DNA of 9,398 nucleotides from an uncultured Eubacteriaceae bacterium (GTDB lineage Bacteria; Bacillota; Clostridia; Eubacteriales; UBA1433). The DNA is taken from positions 1 through 9,398 of the forward strand of contig CALGIV010000057.1 of assembly GCA_937914785.1 (NCBI GenBank). The letters are read 5' to 3'. Position numbers and translations under genes: made by a program. Shown here piece by piece: positions 1 to 7,139 of the stretch. Under the pieces are notes generated by a model. That model was given only the letters and a program-made list of their open reading frames with translations. It ran no database searches and was not told the origin of the DNA. Numbering within the stretch: position 1 is the first letter of the stretch; each line of letters opens with the position of its first letter.

Positions 1-1125
1 GCTCAAAAATTCGACGACGCAGCGGTGGAAGATATCATTGTCTCCGAAGAAGAAATTGCCTGTGCACTAAAGAATATCCCGCAGGCGGAAATCGAGCTGT
101 TTCAACGCGCCATCGACAACATCCGCGCCTATCACAGCCTCCTGCTGCCGCAGGAAAAGATTCTTCGGCGCAGCGGCGCTGTCCTGCGCCAAATCTACCG
201 GCCCATCGAGCGTGTCGGCGTCTACATTCCGGGCGGTAAAACCATTTACCCCTCTACCGTCCTGATGAACGTAATTCCAGCTAAGGTTGCAGGCGTTTTA
301 CATATTGCGCTGGCCTCTCCGCCGGACAAAAACGGCCGGCTCCCCGACCGGATTCTCGCCGCGGCACACCTGGCCGGCGCGGATGTTTTGTATAAAATGG
401 GCGGAGCTCAGGCGATCGCCGCTTTTGCTTACGGCACTCAAAGCGTGCAGCCTGTCTATAAAATCACAGGGCCCGGCAATGTATTCGTCGCCGAAGCTAA
501 AAGGATGCTTTACGGCAAGGTCGACATCGATATGATCGCCGGACCGAGCGAAATTTTAATCATTGCCGACGAGACGGCAAATGCGGCCTGTATCGCTGCC
601 GACCTGCTCTCACAGGCCGAACACGATGAACAGGCTCTCTGCATCCTGATCACGACGAGCGCTGCTCTTGCCGCCGAAGTGGAACAGATGCTTTACGCCC
701 AGCTGGACAACTCCGTTTTTGGCCGCCGCGCCAAGAGCGCAATTGAAAACAACGGCGTCATCTTTATTGTCGAGGACATTAAAACCGCCGTTGAAATGAG
801 CAATGAAATCGCACCGGAACATCTGGAATTGATGACTGCCGAGCCAAACGCCATCGTCGGCGACATTCAAAATGCCGGCAGCATCTTCCTCGGCGTCTAC
901 ACGCCGGAAGCCGTCGGCGACTACTTTGCCGGCGTAAACCATACGATCCCTACTTCCGGCAAAGCGAAGTTCTCTTCCCCGCTGGATACGATGGACTTTA
1001 TCAAGCATTCAAATGTTATCGAATATAGCAAAGAGGCTTTTCTGGCAATACAGCAGGATGTTGCGGCTTTCGCCAATTTAGAAGATTTCACCTACCACGC
1101 AGCATCTGCTCTAAGGAGGCAGTAA
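1..1125 (+). CDS. hisD: Histidinol dehydrogenase HisD, 5'-truncated by window edge
   Basis: HisD catalyses the last two steps of histidine synthesis, the zinc-dependent, NAD-linked oxidation of L-histidinol through histidinal to L-histidine in the cytoplasm. The reading frame is open from base 1, giving 374 residues; the family is about 425-435, so roughly 50-60 N-terminal residues lie outside the window. A GTG at base 25 is internal and not the start. Numbering from base 1, the expected ligands and catalytic residues are present: Gln205 and His208 (SQAEH), the Glu273-His274 pair (PEHLEL), Asp332 (TMDF) and His366 near the C terminus (YHAAS). The GGAQAIAA and GPGNVFV nucleotide-binding-fold motifs are also clear. 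The stop codon abuts the hisC ATG, and the hisC ribosome binding site (AAGGAGG, 1113-1119) lies inside hisD. Identification is firm; only the 5' end is missing. Confidence 0.97.
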   Translation, partial: AQKFDDAAVEDIIVSEEEIACALKNIPQAEIELFQRAIDNIRAYHSLLLPQEKILRRSGAVLRQIYRPIERVGVYIPGGKTIYPSTVLMNVIPAKVAGVLHIALASPPDKNGRLPDRILAAAHLAGADVLYKMGGAQAIAAFAYGTQSVQPVYKITGPGNVFVAEAKRMLYGKVDIDMIAGPSEILIIADETANAACIAADLLSQAEHDEQALCILITTSAALAAEVEQMLYAQLDNSVFGRRAKSAIENNGVIFIVEDIKTAVEMSNEIAPEHLELMTAEPNAIVGDIQNAGSIFLGVYTPEAVGDYFAGVNHTIPTSGKAKFSSPLDTMDFIKHSNVIEYSKEAFLAIQQDVAAFANLEDFTYHAASALRRQ

Positions 1126-2187
1126 ATGATCGACAACCTTTTGCGCGATACGATCAAACCTTTTGTCAACTACGTCGCGGCCGAACAAGACGCCGACGTC
1201 ATCATCAATGCAAATGAAAGTGCCGAAGACTTATTTAAGCGCCATTGCTTTGAAGAATTCAAACGGCGCATTGAAGAGGTCAATTTCAACCGCTACCCCG
1301 ATTCCGACAGCGTCCAACTTTGTGACAAGATGGCGCAAAATTTGCAGATTCAGCGTGACGAGATCATCGCCGGTGTTGGCTGTGACGAGATCATCCGCTA
1401 TCTCATCGATGCCTTTATCGATAAAGGCGAGGTGACAGCCGGCCTGAATCCGACCTTTTCAATGTACGAAGTCTTTACGACGATCGCAGGCGGCGTCTAT
1501 AAAAAATTTGACTGTGATGAAAACTTCATACCCAATCTTGATGAACTCATCACCTTCGTCCGTCAAAACGACATAAAGATGCTGTTCTTATGCAACCCCA
1601 ACAATCCTACCGGCTTTGCTTTTACGAGAGAGCAGTTGCTGCAAATCATTGAAAATACAAACTGTATCGTCGTCATCGACGAGGTTTACAGCGATTTTTC
1701 TGATTTTAACTGTTTGAACTTATACCGCAGCTGTGAGCGCGTCATCGTGCTGCGCACGATGTCGAAAGCTTACAGTCTGGCCGGCATTCGCATCGGCTTT
1801 GCCATCGCGCAAAAGGCGACGATCGATTGCATCAAAAAAGTCAAAGTACCGTATAATCTGAACATTCTATCGCAGATTGCAGGCGAATTGATACTTGAAT
1901 ACGATGGAGCCATCCGGCACCTCGCCAATCAGGTTATGCAGCGGCGTGACGAAATCTTATCTTATCTCTCCGTTTATAAGGGCATTCGTACCTACCCTTC
2001 TCAGGCAAATTTCCTGTTGCTGCACTTTGATAAGTTTGAATCCTTGCTTGCGGAAGCCAAACATAGAAGTATTGCGCTGAAAACCTACAGCGAGGGCATT
2101 TTAGCAAACCATATCCGCCTTTCTATCGGCACGCAAGAAGAAATGAAACGATTTTTAGAAATTGTAAATGAGGTGTATCAAAAATGA
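1126..2187 (+). CDS. hisC: Histidinol-phosphate aminotransferase HisC
   Basis: HisC is a PLP-dependent fold-type I aminotransferase that converts imidazole-acetol phosphate plus glutamate to L-histidinol phosphate plus 2-oxoglutarate. The 353-residue product has normal family length. Visible hallmarks are NPNNPTG (residues 157-163), the cofactor-contacting Asp185 and Tyr188 in IDEVYSDF, and the Schiff-base Lys214 in MSKAYSLAGIRIGF, followed by a C-terminal Arg-containing RLSIGT segment that would bind substrate carboxylate or phosphate. The ATG directly follows the hisD stop and is preceded by AAGGAGG at 6-base spacing, which settles the start. The 3' end overlaps hisB by four bases (ATGA). 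Paralogous aminotransferases can be annotated as HisC, but placement inside a his operon makes the assignment secure. Confidence 0.97.
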   Translation: MIDNLLRDTIKPFVNYVAAEQDADVIINANESAEDLFKRHCFEEFKRRIEEVNFNRYPDSDSVQLCDKMAQNLQIQRDEIIAGVGCDEIIRYLIDAFIDKGEVTAGLNPTFSMYEVFTTIAGGVYKKFDCDENFIPNLDELITFVRQNDIKMLFLCNPNNPTGFAFTREQLLQIIENTNCIVVIDEVYSDFSDFNCLNLYRSCERVIVLRTMSKAYSLAGIRIGFAIAQKATIDCIKKVKVPYNLNILSQIAGELILEYDGAIRHLANQVMQRRDEILSYLSVYKGIRTYPSQANFLLLHFDKFESLLAEAKHRSIALKTYSEGILANHIRLSIGTQEEMKRFLEIVNEVYQK

Positions 2188-2771
2188 GAAAAGCGACGAT
2201 TACACGCCAAACAACTGAAACCGACATTACTCTAACGATTAACTTGGACGGCTCTGCGGCAGGTTCGATTGAAACACCATCCGGCTTCTTTAATCATATG
2301 CTGGCCCTGTTGAACAAGCACTCCGGCTTTGACCTTACCATCAAAGCGACAGGAGACGTACAAGTCGACGAGCATCACCTGATCGAAGACATCGGCATCG
2401 CATTGGGCCAGGCGCTCTTTGAAGCACTGGGCGATAAACGCGGCATCTTCCGCTACGCCGATATCCTGCTGCCGATGGACGAAGCGCTTATCCTTGCCGC
2501 CGTCGACATCTCAGGCCGCGCTTATCTGGCACTCGATATCGAGATTCCGACAGAGAAAGTCGGCGATTTTGATACTCAGCTCATCGAAGAATTTTTACGG
2601 GCATTTACAGTCAATGCCGGCATCACCCTGCACATCCGACAGCTCGCCGGAACGAATACCCACCACATCATCGAAGCGACTTTCAAAGCGCTCGCGCGCG
2701 TCTTAAAAGCCGCCGTTGCGATCGATGCGCGTAATATCGACAGCATTCCTTCCAGCAAAGGTACTTTATGA
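2184..2771 (+). CDS. hisB: Imidazoleglycerol-phosphate dehydratase HisB (monofunctional)
   Basis: HisB dehydrates imidazoleglycerol phosphate to imidazole-acetol phosphate using a di-manganese centre in a large oligomer. The protein has 195 residues, the usual size of a stand-alone dehydratase. It lacks the N-terminal HAD phosphatase domain of the bifunctional enterobacterial HisB. The two metal-binding repeats show clearly as HHLIED (His64, His65, Glu68) and THHIIEATFKA (His160, His161, Glu164). GFFNHML near the N terminus and the C-terminal SSKGTL are also family signatures. The start overlaps the hisC stop (ATGA, 2184-2187), and GAGGTG at 2170-2175 serves as ribosome binding site. Because it is monofunctional, a separate histidinol-phosphate phosphatase must be encoded elsewhere in the genome. 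Confidence 0.97.
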   Translation: MRKATITRQTTETDITLTINLDGSAAGSIETPSGFFNHMLALLNKHSGFDLTIKATGDVQVDEHHLIEDIGIALGQALFEALGDKRGIFRYADILLPMDEALILAAVDISGRAYLALDIEIPTEKVGDFDTQLIEEFLRAFTVNAGITLHIRQLAGTNTHHIIEATFKALARVLKAAVAIDARNIDSIPSSKGTL

Positions 2772-3373
2772 TCGGTATCATCGACTACGACATCGGCAAC
2801 CTTGCGAATGTCCATAACGCGATCGCCGCACTCGGCTACCAGAGTATCATCAGCCCGGACAAAGACGTATTGAAAAACTGTGATGCCTTGATTTTGCCCG
2901 GGGTCGGCGCCTTTGAAGACGGCATCGCCGCACTGAAAAATCGCGAATTAATTGCCTTTCTTGACGATTGGGTCAAAAAAGACAATTTTCTGCTCGGCAT
3001 CTGTCTTGGTATGCAGCTGCTGTTTGATAAAAGTTACGAAAACGGTGTCTGGAGCGGACTGGGTTATCTTCCCGGCGATATTATGCGGTTTGAAACCGAA
3101 TTGAAAGTACCGCATATGGGCTGGAACAGCCTGATAAAAAACCGGGATGACCGAATCATCGACGATATTCAAGAGGGCGAATACGTCTATTTTGTCCACT
3201 CCTACTACGCGGTGGAAAAAAATGCCACCGACGTTGTATTTTATACTGAATACGGTATTCGCTTTCCCGCCGTCGTGCGCCGCGGCAATGTTATCGGTAT
3301 GCAGTTTCATCCCGAAAAAAGCGCTGCGACAGGCAAAAAACTACTAAAAAATTATTTGGAGATGACAATATGA
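2768..3373 (+). CDS. hisH: Imidazole glycerol phosphate synthase, glutaminase subunit HisH
   Basis: HisH is the class I (triad) glutamine amidotransferase subunit of IGP synthase. It hydrolyses glutamine and channels ammonia to HisF, which closes the imidazole ring. The product is 201 residues, normal for the family. The nucleophile elbow is LGICLGMQLLF with Cys79, and the rest of the triad is His181 and Glu183 in MQFHPEKS. The N terminus, MIGIIDYDIGNLANV, and LPGVGAFEDG are typical. The start ATG overlaps the hisB stop by four bases, with AAAGG at 2757-2761 as a modest ribosome binding site, suggesting coupling to hisB translation. The partner gene hisF is in the same operon, two genes downstream and separated by hisA, a common order in Bacillota. 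Confidence 0.97.
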   Translation: MIGIIDYDIGNLANVHNAIAALGYQSIISPDKDVLKNCDALILPGVGAFEDGIAALKNRELIAFLDDWVKKDNFLLGICLGMQLLFDKSYENGVWSGLGYLPGDIMRFETELKVPHMGWNSLIKNRDDRIIDDIQEGEYVYFVHSYYAVEKNATDVVFYTEYGIRFPAVVRRGNVIGMQFHPEKSAATGKKLLKNYLEMTI

Positions 3374-4089
3374 TAATCTTTCCGGCCATCGATATCCGGG
3401 GCGGCAATTGCGTCCGCCTGACAAAAGGAGATTACACACAGGAAAAGGTGTATGATCTATCACCGCTTGAAGCGGCAATGGCACACAAAAATGCCGGCGC
3501 CGACTATTTGCACGTCGTCGACTTAGACGCCGCCAAATCAGGCACAAATGAAAACTTTGATATTATCGCCTCCCTCGCGCCGCAAACGGGGATGTTCATA
3601 CAAACCGGCGGCGGAATCCGTAATTCAGATATCATCGAACGGTATTTATCCAGCGGCATCAGCCGCGTAATTTTAGGCACTGCCGCCGTCAAAGACCGCG
3701 CTTTTTTGGAAGAAGTACTGCACAACTTCCCCGGCAAGACGGCTGTATCGCTCGACGTTTTGGACGAAGTACTCTACACAGACGGCTGGACAAAGAAAAG
3801 CGCATACACGATTTATTCCTTCCTCGATTCATTCGACACGTCCCTTTTGTCTGCTGCGGTCGTCACAGACATCGCCAAAGACGGGATGATGATCGGCACG
3901 AACTTAAATCTGATCGCCGCACTGGCTGAAAAATACCCCACACTGGACTTTATCGCTTCGGGCGGCGTCTGTACGATAAAAGACGTTATCGCATTAAAGA
4001 AAATGAAGGTCTACGGTGCCATTATCGGCAAAGCACTTTACGAAGGCACATTGATGCTGGATCAGGTTTTAGAGGAAAACGAGAGGTAA
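3370..4089 (+). CDS. hisA: ProFAR isomerase HisA
   Basis: HisA is the (beta-alpha)8-barrel enzyme that performs the Amadori rearrangement of ProFAR to PRFAR, the substrate of HisHF. The 239 residues match the family. The catalytic pair is visible as Asp8 (FPAIDIRGG) and Asp129 (VSLDV), with the conserved Thr166 in VVTDIAKDG. The phosphate-binding loops are QTGGGIRN and ASGGV. Asp8 and Asp129 correspond to the acid/base residues described for Thermotoga maritima HisA. The start overlaps the hisH stop (ATGA, 3370-3373), with GGAG at 3358-3361 upstream. Nothing suggests the dual-substrate PriA form found in actinobacteria, although sequence reading alone cannot exclude side activity on PRA. Confidence 0.97.
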   Translation: MIIFPAIDIRGGNCVRLTKGDYTQEKVYDLSPLEAAMAHKNAGADYLHVVDLDAAKSGTNENFDIIASLAPQTGMFIQTGGGIRNSDIIERYLSSGISRVILGTAAVKDRAFLEEVLHNFPGKTAVSLDVLDEVLYTDGWTKKSAYTIYSFLDSFDTSLLSAAVVTDIAKDGMMIGTNLNLIAALAEKYPTLDFIASGGVCTIKDVIALKKMKVYGAIIGKALYEGTLMLDQVLEENER

Positions 4090-4094
4090 ATACG

Positions 4095-4853
4095 ATGCTT
4101 ACAAAGAGAATTATTCCCTGTCTGGATGTACGCGACGGCAGAGTCGTCAAAGGCACAAAGTTTAAAGATATCAAAGATGTCGATGACCCGGTTCGCCTCG
4201 CAAAGCGTTACAGCGATGAAGGCGCAGATGAGTTGGTATTTTACGACATTACGGCGTCTTATGAAGAACGCGACATCTTTTTAAACATCGTCGAGCGCGT
4301 TGCGCAACACGTCAACATTCCCTTTACGATCGGCGGCGGAATTCGCACGGTCGACGATTTTCGTAAGATTCTTTTAGCCGGTGCGGATAAAGTCTCTATC
4401 AATTCAGCCGCCGTGACGAACCCCGATGTCATCACAGACGCTGCCAAGCGGTTCGGCAGCCAGTGCGTCGTGCTTTCCATCGACGCAAAAGAGAATGCCG
4501 CCGGCACTTTTGACGTCTTTATCAAAGGCGGACGTGAAAATACGTCGATCGATGCAGTCGAATGGGCCAAACGTGGACAAGAGCTGGGAGCAGGCGAAAT
4601 CTGTATGAACTCGATGGACACAGATGGTGTTAAAGACGGCTTTAACATCAAGCTTTTAAAAGCGCTTGATGAAGTCTTAACGATTCCCGTCATCGCCTCC
4701 GGCGGCGCCGGAACGATGCAGCATTTTGCCGACGCATTTTTGCGCGGCAACGCTGATGCCGCGCTCGCCGCCAGCGTCTTTCACTATGATGAAATCCCGA
4801 TTATGCAGCTCAAGCGATTCCTGCAGGAACAGAACATAGAAATGAGGCTTTGA
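4095..4853 (+). CDS. hisF: Imidazole glycerol phosphate synthase, cyclase subunit HisF
   Basis: HisF is the cyclase half of IGP synthase. It combines PRFAR with ammonia delivered by HisH to give imidazoleglycerol phosphate and AICAR, the latter feeding purine synthesis. The 252-residue (beta-alpha)8 barrel carries both catalytic aspartates at their canonical numbers, Asp11 (IPCLDVRDGRVVKG) and Asp130 (VLSIDAKE). The phosphate-binding loops are TIGGGIRT and ASGGAG, and NSMDTDG is the other expected signature. The gene starts 5 bases after the hisA stop, with GAGAGG (4081-4086) at 8-base spacing as ribosome binding site. It shares an ancestor and fold with the neighbouring hisA, but the motifs separate the two clearly. 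Confidence 0.97.
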   Translation: MLTKRIIPCLDVRDGRVVKGTKFKDIKDVDDPVRLAKRYSDEGADELVFYDITASYEERDIFLNIVERVAQHVNIPFTIGGGIRTVDDFRKILLAGADKVSINSAAVTNPDVITDAAKRFGSQCVVLSIDAKENAAGTFDVFIKGGRENTSIDAVEWAKRGQELGAGEICMNSMDTDGVKDGFNIKLLKALDEVLTIPVIASGGAGTMQHFADAFLRGNADAALAASVFHYDEIPIMQLKRFLQEQNIEMRL

Positions 4854-4857
4854 AAAA

Positions 4858-5484
4858 ATGGAAATAACTGGAAATATAAAATTTGATACAAACGGCCTTA
4901 TCACAGCCGTCGTCCAGCACGCCGTCACATTAAAGGTACTCATGCTGGGTTATATGAATCGCGAAGCACTTGAAAAAACAATATCGACCGGCACGGTATG
5001 GTTCTATTCCCGAAGCAGGCAGACGCTGTGGAACAAGGGCGAGACGAGCGGAAACTTTTTAAACACTGTCTCCATCGATATCGACTGCGATAAAGACGCG
5101 CTTTTAATCCGTGCGCTCCCGCTCGGCCCGACCTGTCATACAAACAATGAATCCTGCTTTTTTACTTCGCTTTACCATCAGGAAGATACCGACATTGCAA
5201 GCACCGAAATCCTTGCAAAACTATATAGAATCATCTCTGCGCGCCAGGCACAGCCCAAAGAAGGTTCCTATACGACCTACCTGTTCGAACAAGGCATCGA
5301 TAAAATTTTAAAAAAAGTCGGCGAAGAAGCTGCTGAAGTCATCATTGCAGCAAAAAACGATGCGCCGGACGAAATCACTTACGAAGTCGCCGATCTGATC
5401 TACCATTTGGTGGTGATGCTCAAAGACCGCGATGTATCACCTGCCGCCATTCTAAAAGAACTTGAAGTCCGATTTGGCAGTTAA
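4858..5484 (+). CDS. hisIE: Bifunctional PRA-CH / PRA-PH enzyme HisIE
   Basis: This is a fusion of the two enzymes acting after HisG: the C-terminal HisE part (about residues 110-208) hydrolyses PR-ATP to PR-AMP, and the N-terminal HisI part (about 1-105) opens the adenine ring to give ProFAR. In HisI the motif WFYSRSRQTLWNKGETSGN is followed by the magnesium site D76CDKD80 and zinc ligands Cys93 and Cys100 (TCHTNNESCF). In HisE the MazG-like helices carry KKVGEEAAEV (GEEAAE at 155-160) and EVADLIYHLVVML. The length of 208 residues is typical. It is the last gene of the operon, starting 4 bases after hisF with GAGG at 4844-4847 upstream. Its stop codon lies at the foot of the terminator hairpin. 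Confidence 0.97.
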   Translation: MEITGNIKFDTNGLITAVVQHAVTLKVLMLGYMNREALEKTISTGTVWFYSRSRQTLWNKGETSGNFLNTVSIDIDCDKDALLIRALPLGPTCHTNNESCFFTSLYHQEDTDIASTEILAKLYRIISARQAQPKEGSYTTYLFEQGIDKILKKVGEEAAEVIIAAKNDAPDEITYEVADLIYHLVVMLKDRDVSPAAILKELEVRFGS

Positions 5485-5517
5485 ACAAACTTCACCATAC
5501 AACGGTGAAGTTTGTTT
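5483..5517. terminator. Bidirectional intrinsic terminator shared by hisIE and the DUF1294 gene
   Basis: A perfect 14-bp inverted repeat, AAACAAACTTCACC (5483-5496) and GGTGAAGTTTGTTT (5504-5517), flanks a 7-base loop. The A-rich left arm and T-rich right arm supply a U-rich tail in either direction. It sits between two convergent genes. The hisIE TAA (5482-5484) is at the base of the stem. The minus-strand DUF1294 stop (complement of 5492-5494) is within the left arm, so the right arm and loop encode that protein's last residues. Function is inferred from structure. Confidence 0.9.
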
Positions 5518-5782
5518 TTAGAATGATCAGAAGAATCAACTGCATAAAAAGAAATACTGCGGGCAGCCATTTGAATTTTGCCTTTTGCGTCTTGTGCCGA
5601 ACGGCCAGCATCGCACTGATTATGCCAATACTGCCGCCTAAAAAAGCGACGGCAAGCAACGTCGATTCGCGCAACCGGCGGCGATGCTTCACAGCCCGCC
5701 TTTTATCGGCTGCCATCATCAAATAGCCCGCCAAATTAATCGCAAAAAAGTATATAATCAATGCCGATGCAGAGATCGTCAT
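5492..5782 (-). CDS. Small DUF1294-family membrane protein
   Basis: The product is a 96-residue protein with three predicted membrane segments at about residues 4-24, 41-61 and 72-88. It matches the DUF1294 pattern: an Asp-Lys pair after the first helix (DK, 26-27), a basic stretch RRRLRES ending in a conserved Glu before helix 2, LGGSIG in helix 2, then RHKTQKAKF at 62-70 before helix 3. The family is widespread in bacteria and has no established function that I know of. The ATG lies only 6 bases after the abrB-like stop, with a weak ribosome binding site, so it is probably co-transcribed with, and perhaps translationally coupled to, the regulator. The last eight or so codons run through the shared terminator hairpin. 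Family assignment is good; the role is unknown. Confidence 0.85.
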   Translation of the reverse strand: MTISASALIIYFFAINLAGYLMMAADKRRAVKHRRRLRESTLLAVAFLGGSIGIISAMLAVRHKTQKAKFKWLPAVFLFMQLILLIILKTNFTVVW

Positions 5783-5788
5783 GAAATC

Positions 5789-6037
5789 TTATCTGAATGT
5801 TCTGGAAATTTTTTTAACGCAGGCATCGCAGAGATATTTATTATTCTGTTCGTAATTCAACTTTTTCTCACTTCCGCAAAACGTACATACCGGCACGCTC
5901 TTCGTCAAAACCAACGTGTTGTCGACAACCGCTACATGTAACTTGTCGCCCACCTTAATATCCAGCTTGGAACGAAAGTCGGACGGTATGACGATTCTGC
6001 CTAATTCGTCTACTTTTCTTGAAATATGATCCTTCAT
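5789..6037 (-). CDS. AbrB/SpoVT-type transcriptional regulator with C-terminal CxxC pairs
   Basis: This is an 82-residue AbrB-like protein. Residues 1-47 form the swapped-hairpin DNA-binding domain, with the signature SRKVDELGRIVIPSDFR seen in Bacillus AbrB, Abh and SpoVT, which act as multimeric transition-state regulators. Residues 51-73 carry CTFC and CDAC (Cys51, 54, 70, 73), likely a small zinc-binding module, a layout I associate with AbrB relatives in Clostridia and Negativicutes. I place the start at the ATG complementary to 6035-6037, because GAGGAAGG sits just upstream and AbrB proteins begin about there. A longer reading from base 6073 would add 12 unconserved residues. It heads a two-gene unit with the DUF1294 gene and has its own promoter. 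Targets cannot be told from sequence; autoregulation is common in the family. Confidence 0.9.
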   Translation of the reverse strand: MKDHISRKVDELGRIVIPSDFRSKLDIKVGDKLHVAVVDNTLVLTKSVPVCTFCGSEKKLNYEQNNKYLCDACVKKISRTFR

Positions 6038-6105
6038 AATGCCTTCCTCGCTCTCTGTATTTAAATTGCTCAATCGCTCGCAAACCTTTACATATCACTT
6101 TCCAT

Positions 6106-6134
6106 ATTATAACATATTTCGTTATCTTAAACAA
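6106..6134 (-). promoter_or_regulatory. Sigma-A promoter of the abrB-like unit
   Basis: On the minus strand, TTGTTT (complement of 6129-6134) and a perfect TATAAT (complement of 6106-6111) are separated by 17 bases. This places transcription start near 6099 and gives a leader of about 60 bases before the abrB-like ATG. The surrounding DNA is strongly AT-rich, as expected for an AbrB target, so autoregulation is plausible but not shown. Confidence 0.8.
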
Positions 6135-6147
6135 TCATTAATCGAAA

Positions 6148-6178
6148 ATTCCCTGCAGACTTTTCGTCTGCAGGGAAT
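6148..6178 (-). terminator. Intrinsic terminator of the aldolase gene
   Basis: A perfect 13-bp stem, ATTCCCTGCAGAC (6148-6160) pairing with GTCTGCAGGGAAT (6166-6178), has a 5-base loop. On the minus strand it starts 10 bases after the aldolase stop codon and is followed by a short T run (AATTTTC). It separates aldolase transcription from the promoter of the downstream abrB-like gene. Confidence 0.88.
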
Positions 6179-6188
6179 GCTTTTACAC

Positions 6189-7118
6189 TTACGCTTTGCC
6201 GCTGCAATTCAGCACATTCTTCATCTTGTGCGCGACCATCTTCGCAATCGCTTCCCTTGCAGGGCCCAAGTATTTTCTGGGGTCAAATACAGCAGGCTGT
6301 TCAACAAAAACCTGTCTGATGCAAGCCGTCATCGCCAGACGCAGGTCCGTATCGATATTAATTTTACAAACACCGTACTGGGTCGATTCCAACAGCATCT
6401 CTTCCGGCACGCCTTTTGCTCCCGGTATCTGTGCGCCGTACTGATTGTTCAGCTCAACAAACTCCTGCGGAACGGTTGATGCGCCATGAAGAACCAGCGG
6501 AAAACCCGGCAGCAACCTGGAAATTTTCTCAAGGCGCTCAAAATCGAGCCGAGGCTCTCCTTTAAACTTAAAAGCCCCGTGGCTCGTGCCAATCGCAATA
6601 GCCAGAGAATCGACTCCTGTGCGCTCGACAAATTCAACGGCTTCATCCGGATCCGTAAACGTCGAATCTTTCTCATCAACATTGATATTGTCTTCAATGC
6701 CCGCCAGTTTTCCCAGCTCTGCCTCAACTGTAACACCGCGTTCGTGCGCATAATCGACAACCTTCTTCGTCAACGCGATGTTTTCTTCAAACGGATGTTT
6801 CGAGCCGTCGATCATCACCGACGTAAAGCCGTCATCGACACACTGCTTACAGATTTCAAAGTCTTCACCATGATCCAAGTGCAGGCATAAATCCATACCC
6901 GTGTCTTCAATCGCCGCTTCGACGAGCTTTCTTAAGTAAACGGGAGAAGCATACTTGCGCGCACCGGCTGAGACCTGCAATATCAGCGGTGCCTTCTCCT
7001 GTTGTGCCGCAATCATAATACCCTGAATGATCTCCATGTTGTTGACATTGAACGCGCCGACGGCATATTTGCCTTCATACGCCTTTTGAAACATCTCTTT
7101 CGAAGTGATTAAAGCCAT
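6189..7118 (-). CDS. fba: Class II fructose-1,6-bisphosphate aldolase
   Basis: This zinc-dependent aldolase reversibly cleaves fructose 1,6-bisphosphate to glyceraldehyde 3-phosphate and dihydroxyacetone phosphate in glycolysis and gluconeogenesis. The 309-residue product shows catalytic Asp82 with zinc ligand His83 (LHLDHGED), Glu134 (VEAELG), and zinc ligands His180 (GTSHGAFKF) and His211 (VLHGAST). The NIDTDLRLA segment near residue 254 binds the substrate phosphate. It looks like the FbaA-type enzyme of Bacillota. Tagatose-bisphosphate aldolases share these motifs, but no tagatose or galactitol genes are nearby, so FBP aldolase is preferred. The start is set by AAGGGGG about 9 bases upstream. 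An ATG-TAA minimal frame lies between that site and the true ATG. It has a terminator and probably its own promoter. Confidence 0.94.
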   Translation of the reverse strand: MALITSKEMFQKAYEGKYAVGAFNVNNMEIIQGIMIAAQQEKAPLILQVSAGARKYASPVYLRKLVEAAIEDTGMDLCLHLDHGEDFEICKQCVDDGFTSVMIDGSKHPFEENIALTKKVVDYAHERGVTVEAELGKLAGIEDNINVDEKDSTFTDPDEAVEFVERTGVDSLAIAIGTSHGAFKFKGEPRLDFERLEKISRLLPGFPLVLHGASTVPQEFVELNNQYGAQIPGAKGVPEEMLLESTQYGVCKINIDTDLRLAMTACIRQVFVEQPAVFDPRKYLGPAREAIAKMVAHKMKNVLNCSGKA

Positions 7119-7139
7119 TTACATTTACCCCCTTATAAA

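Noticed and set aside
25..27. GTG as a start codon for hisD
   Set aside because: The frame is open upstream to base 1 and the HisD N-terminal region continues past the edge; this is an internal Val codon.
4259..4750. 163-codon open frame antisense to hisF, and similar antisense frames at 610-1008 and 2948-3310
   Set aside because: They lie opposite clearly conserved his genes, have low-complexity composition and no family motifs; they are shadows of the codon use on the plus strand.
6038..6073. Extended N terminus for the AbrB-like protein
   Set aside because: The extra 12 residues are not typical of the family, and a strong ribosome binding site fits the inner ATG at 6035-6037.
6038..6147. 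Possible riboswitch or small RNA in the gap between the aldolase terminator and the abrB-like gene
   Set aside because: The gap is accounted for by a promoter and a leader of about 60 bases; I see no further stable hairpin or known motif.
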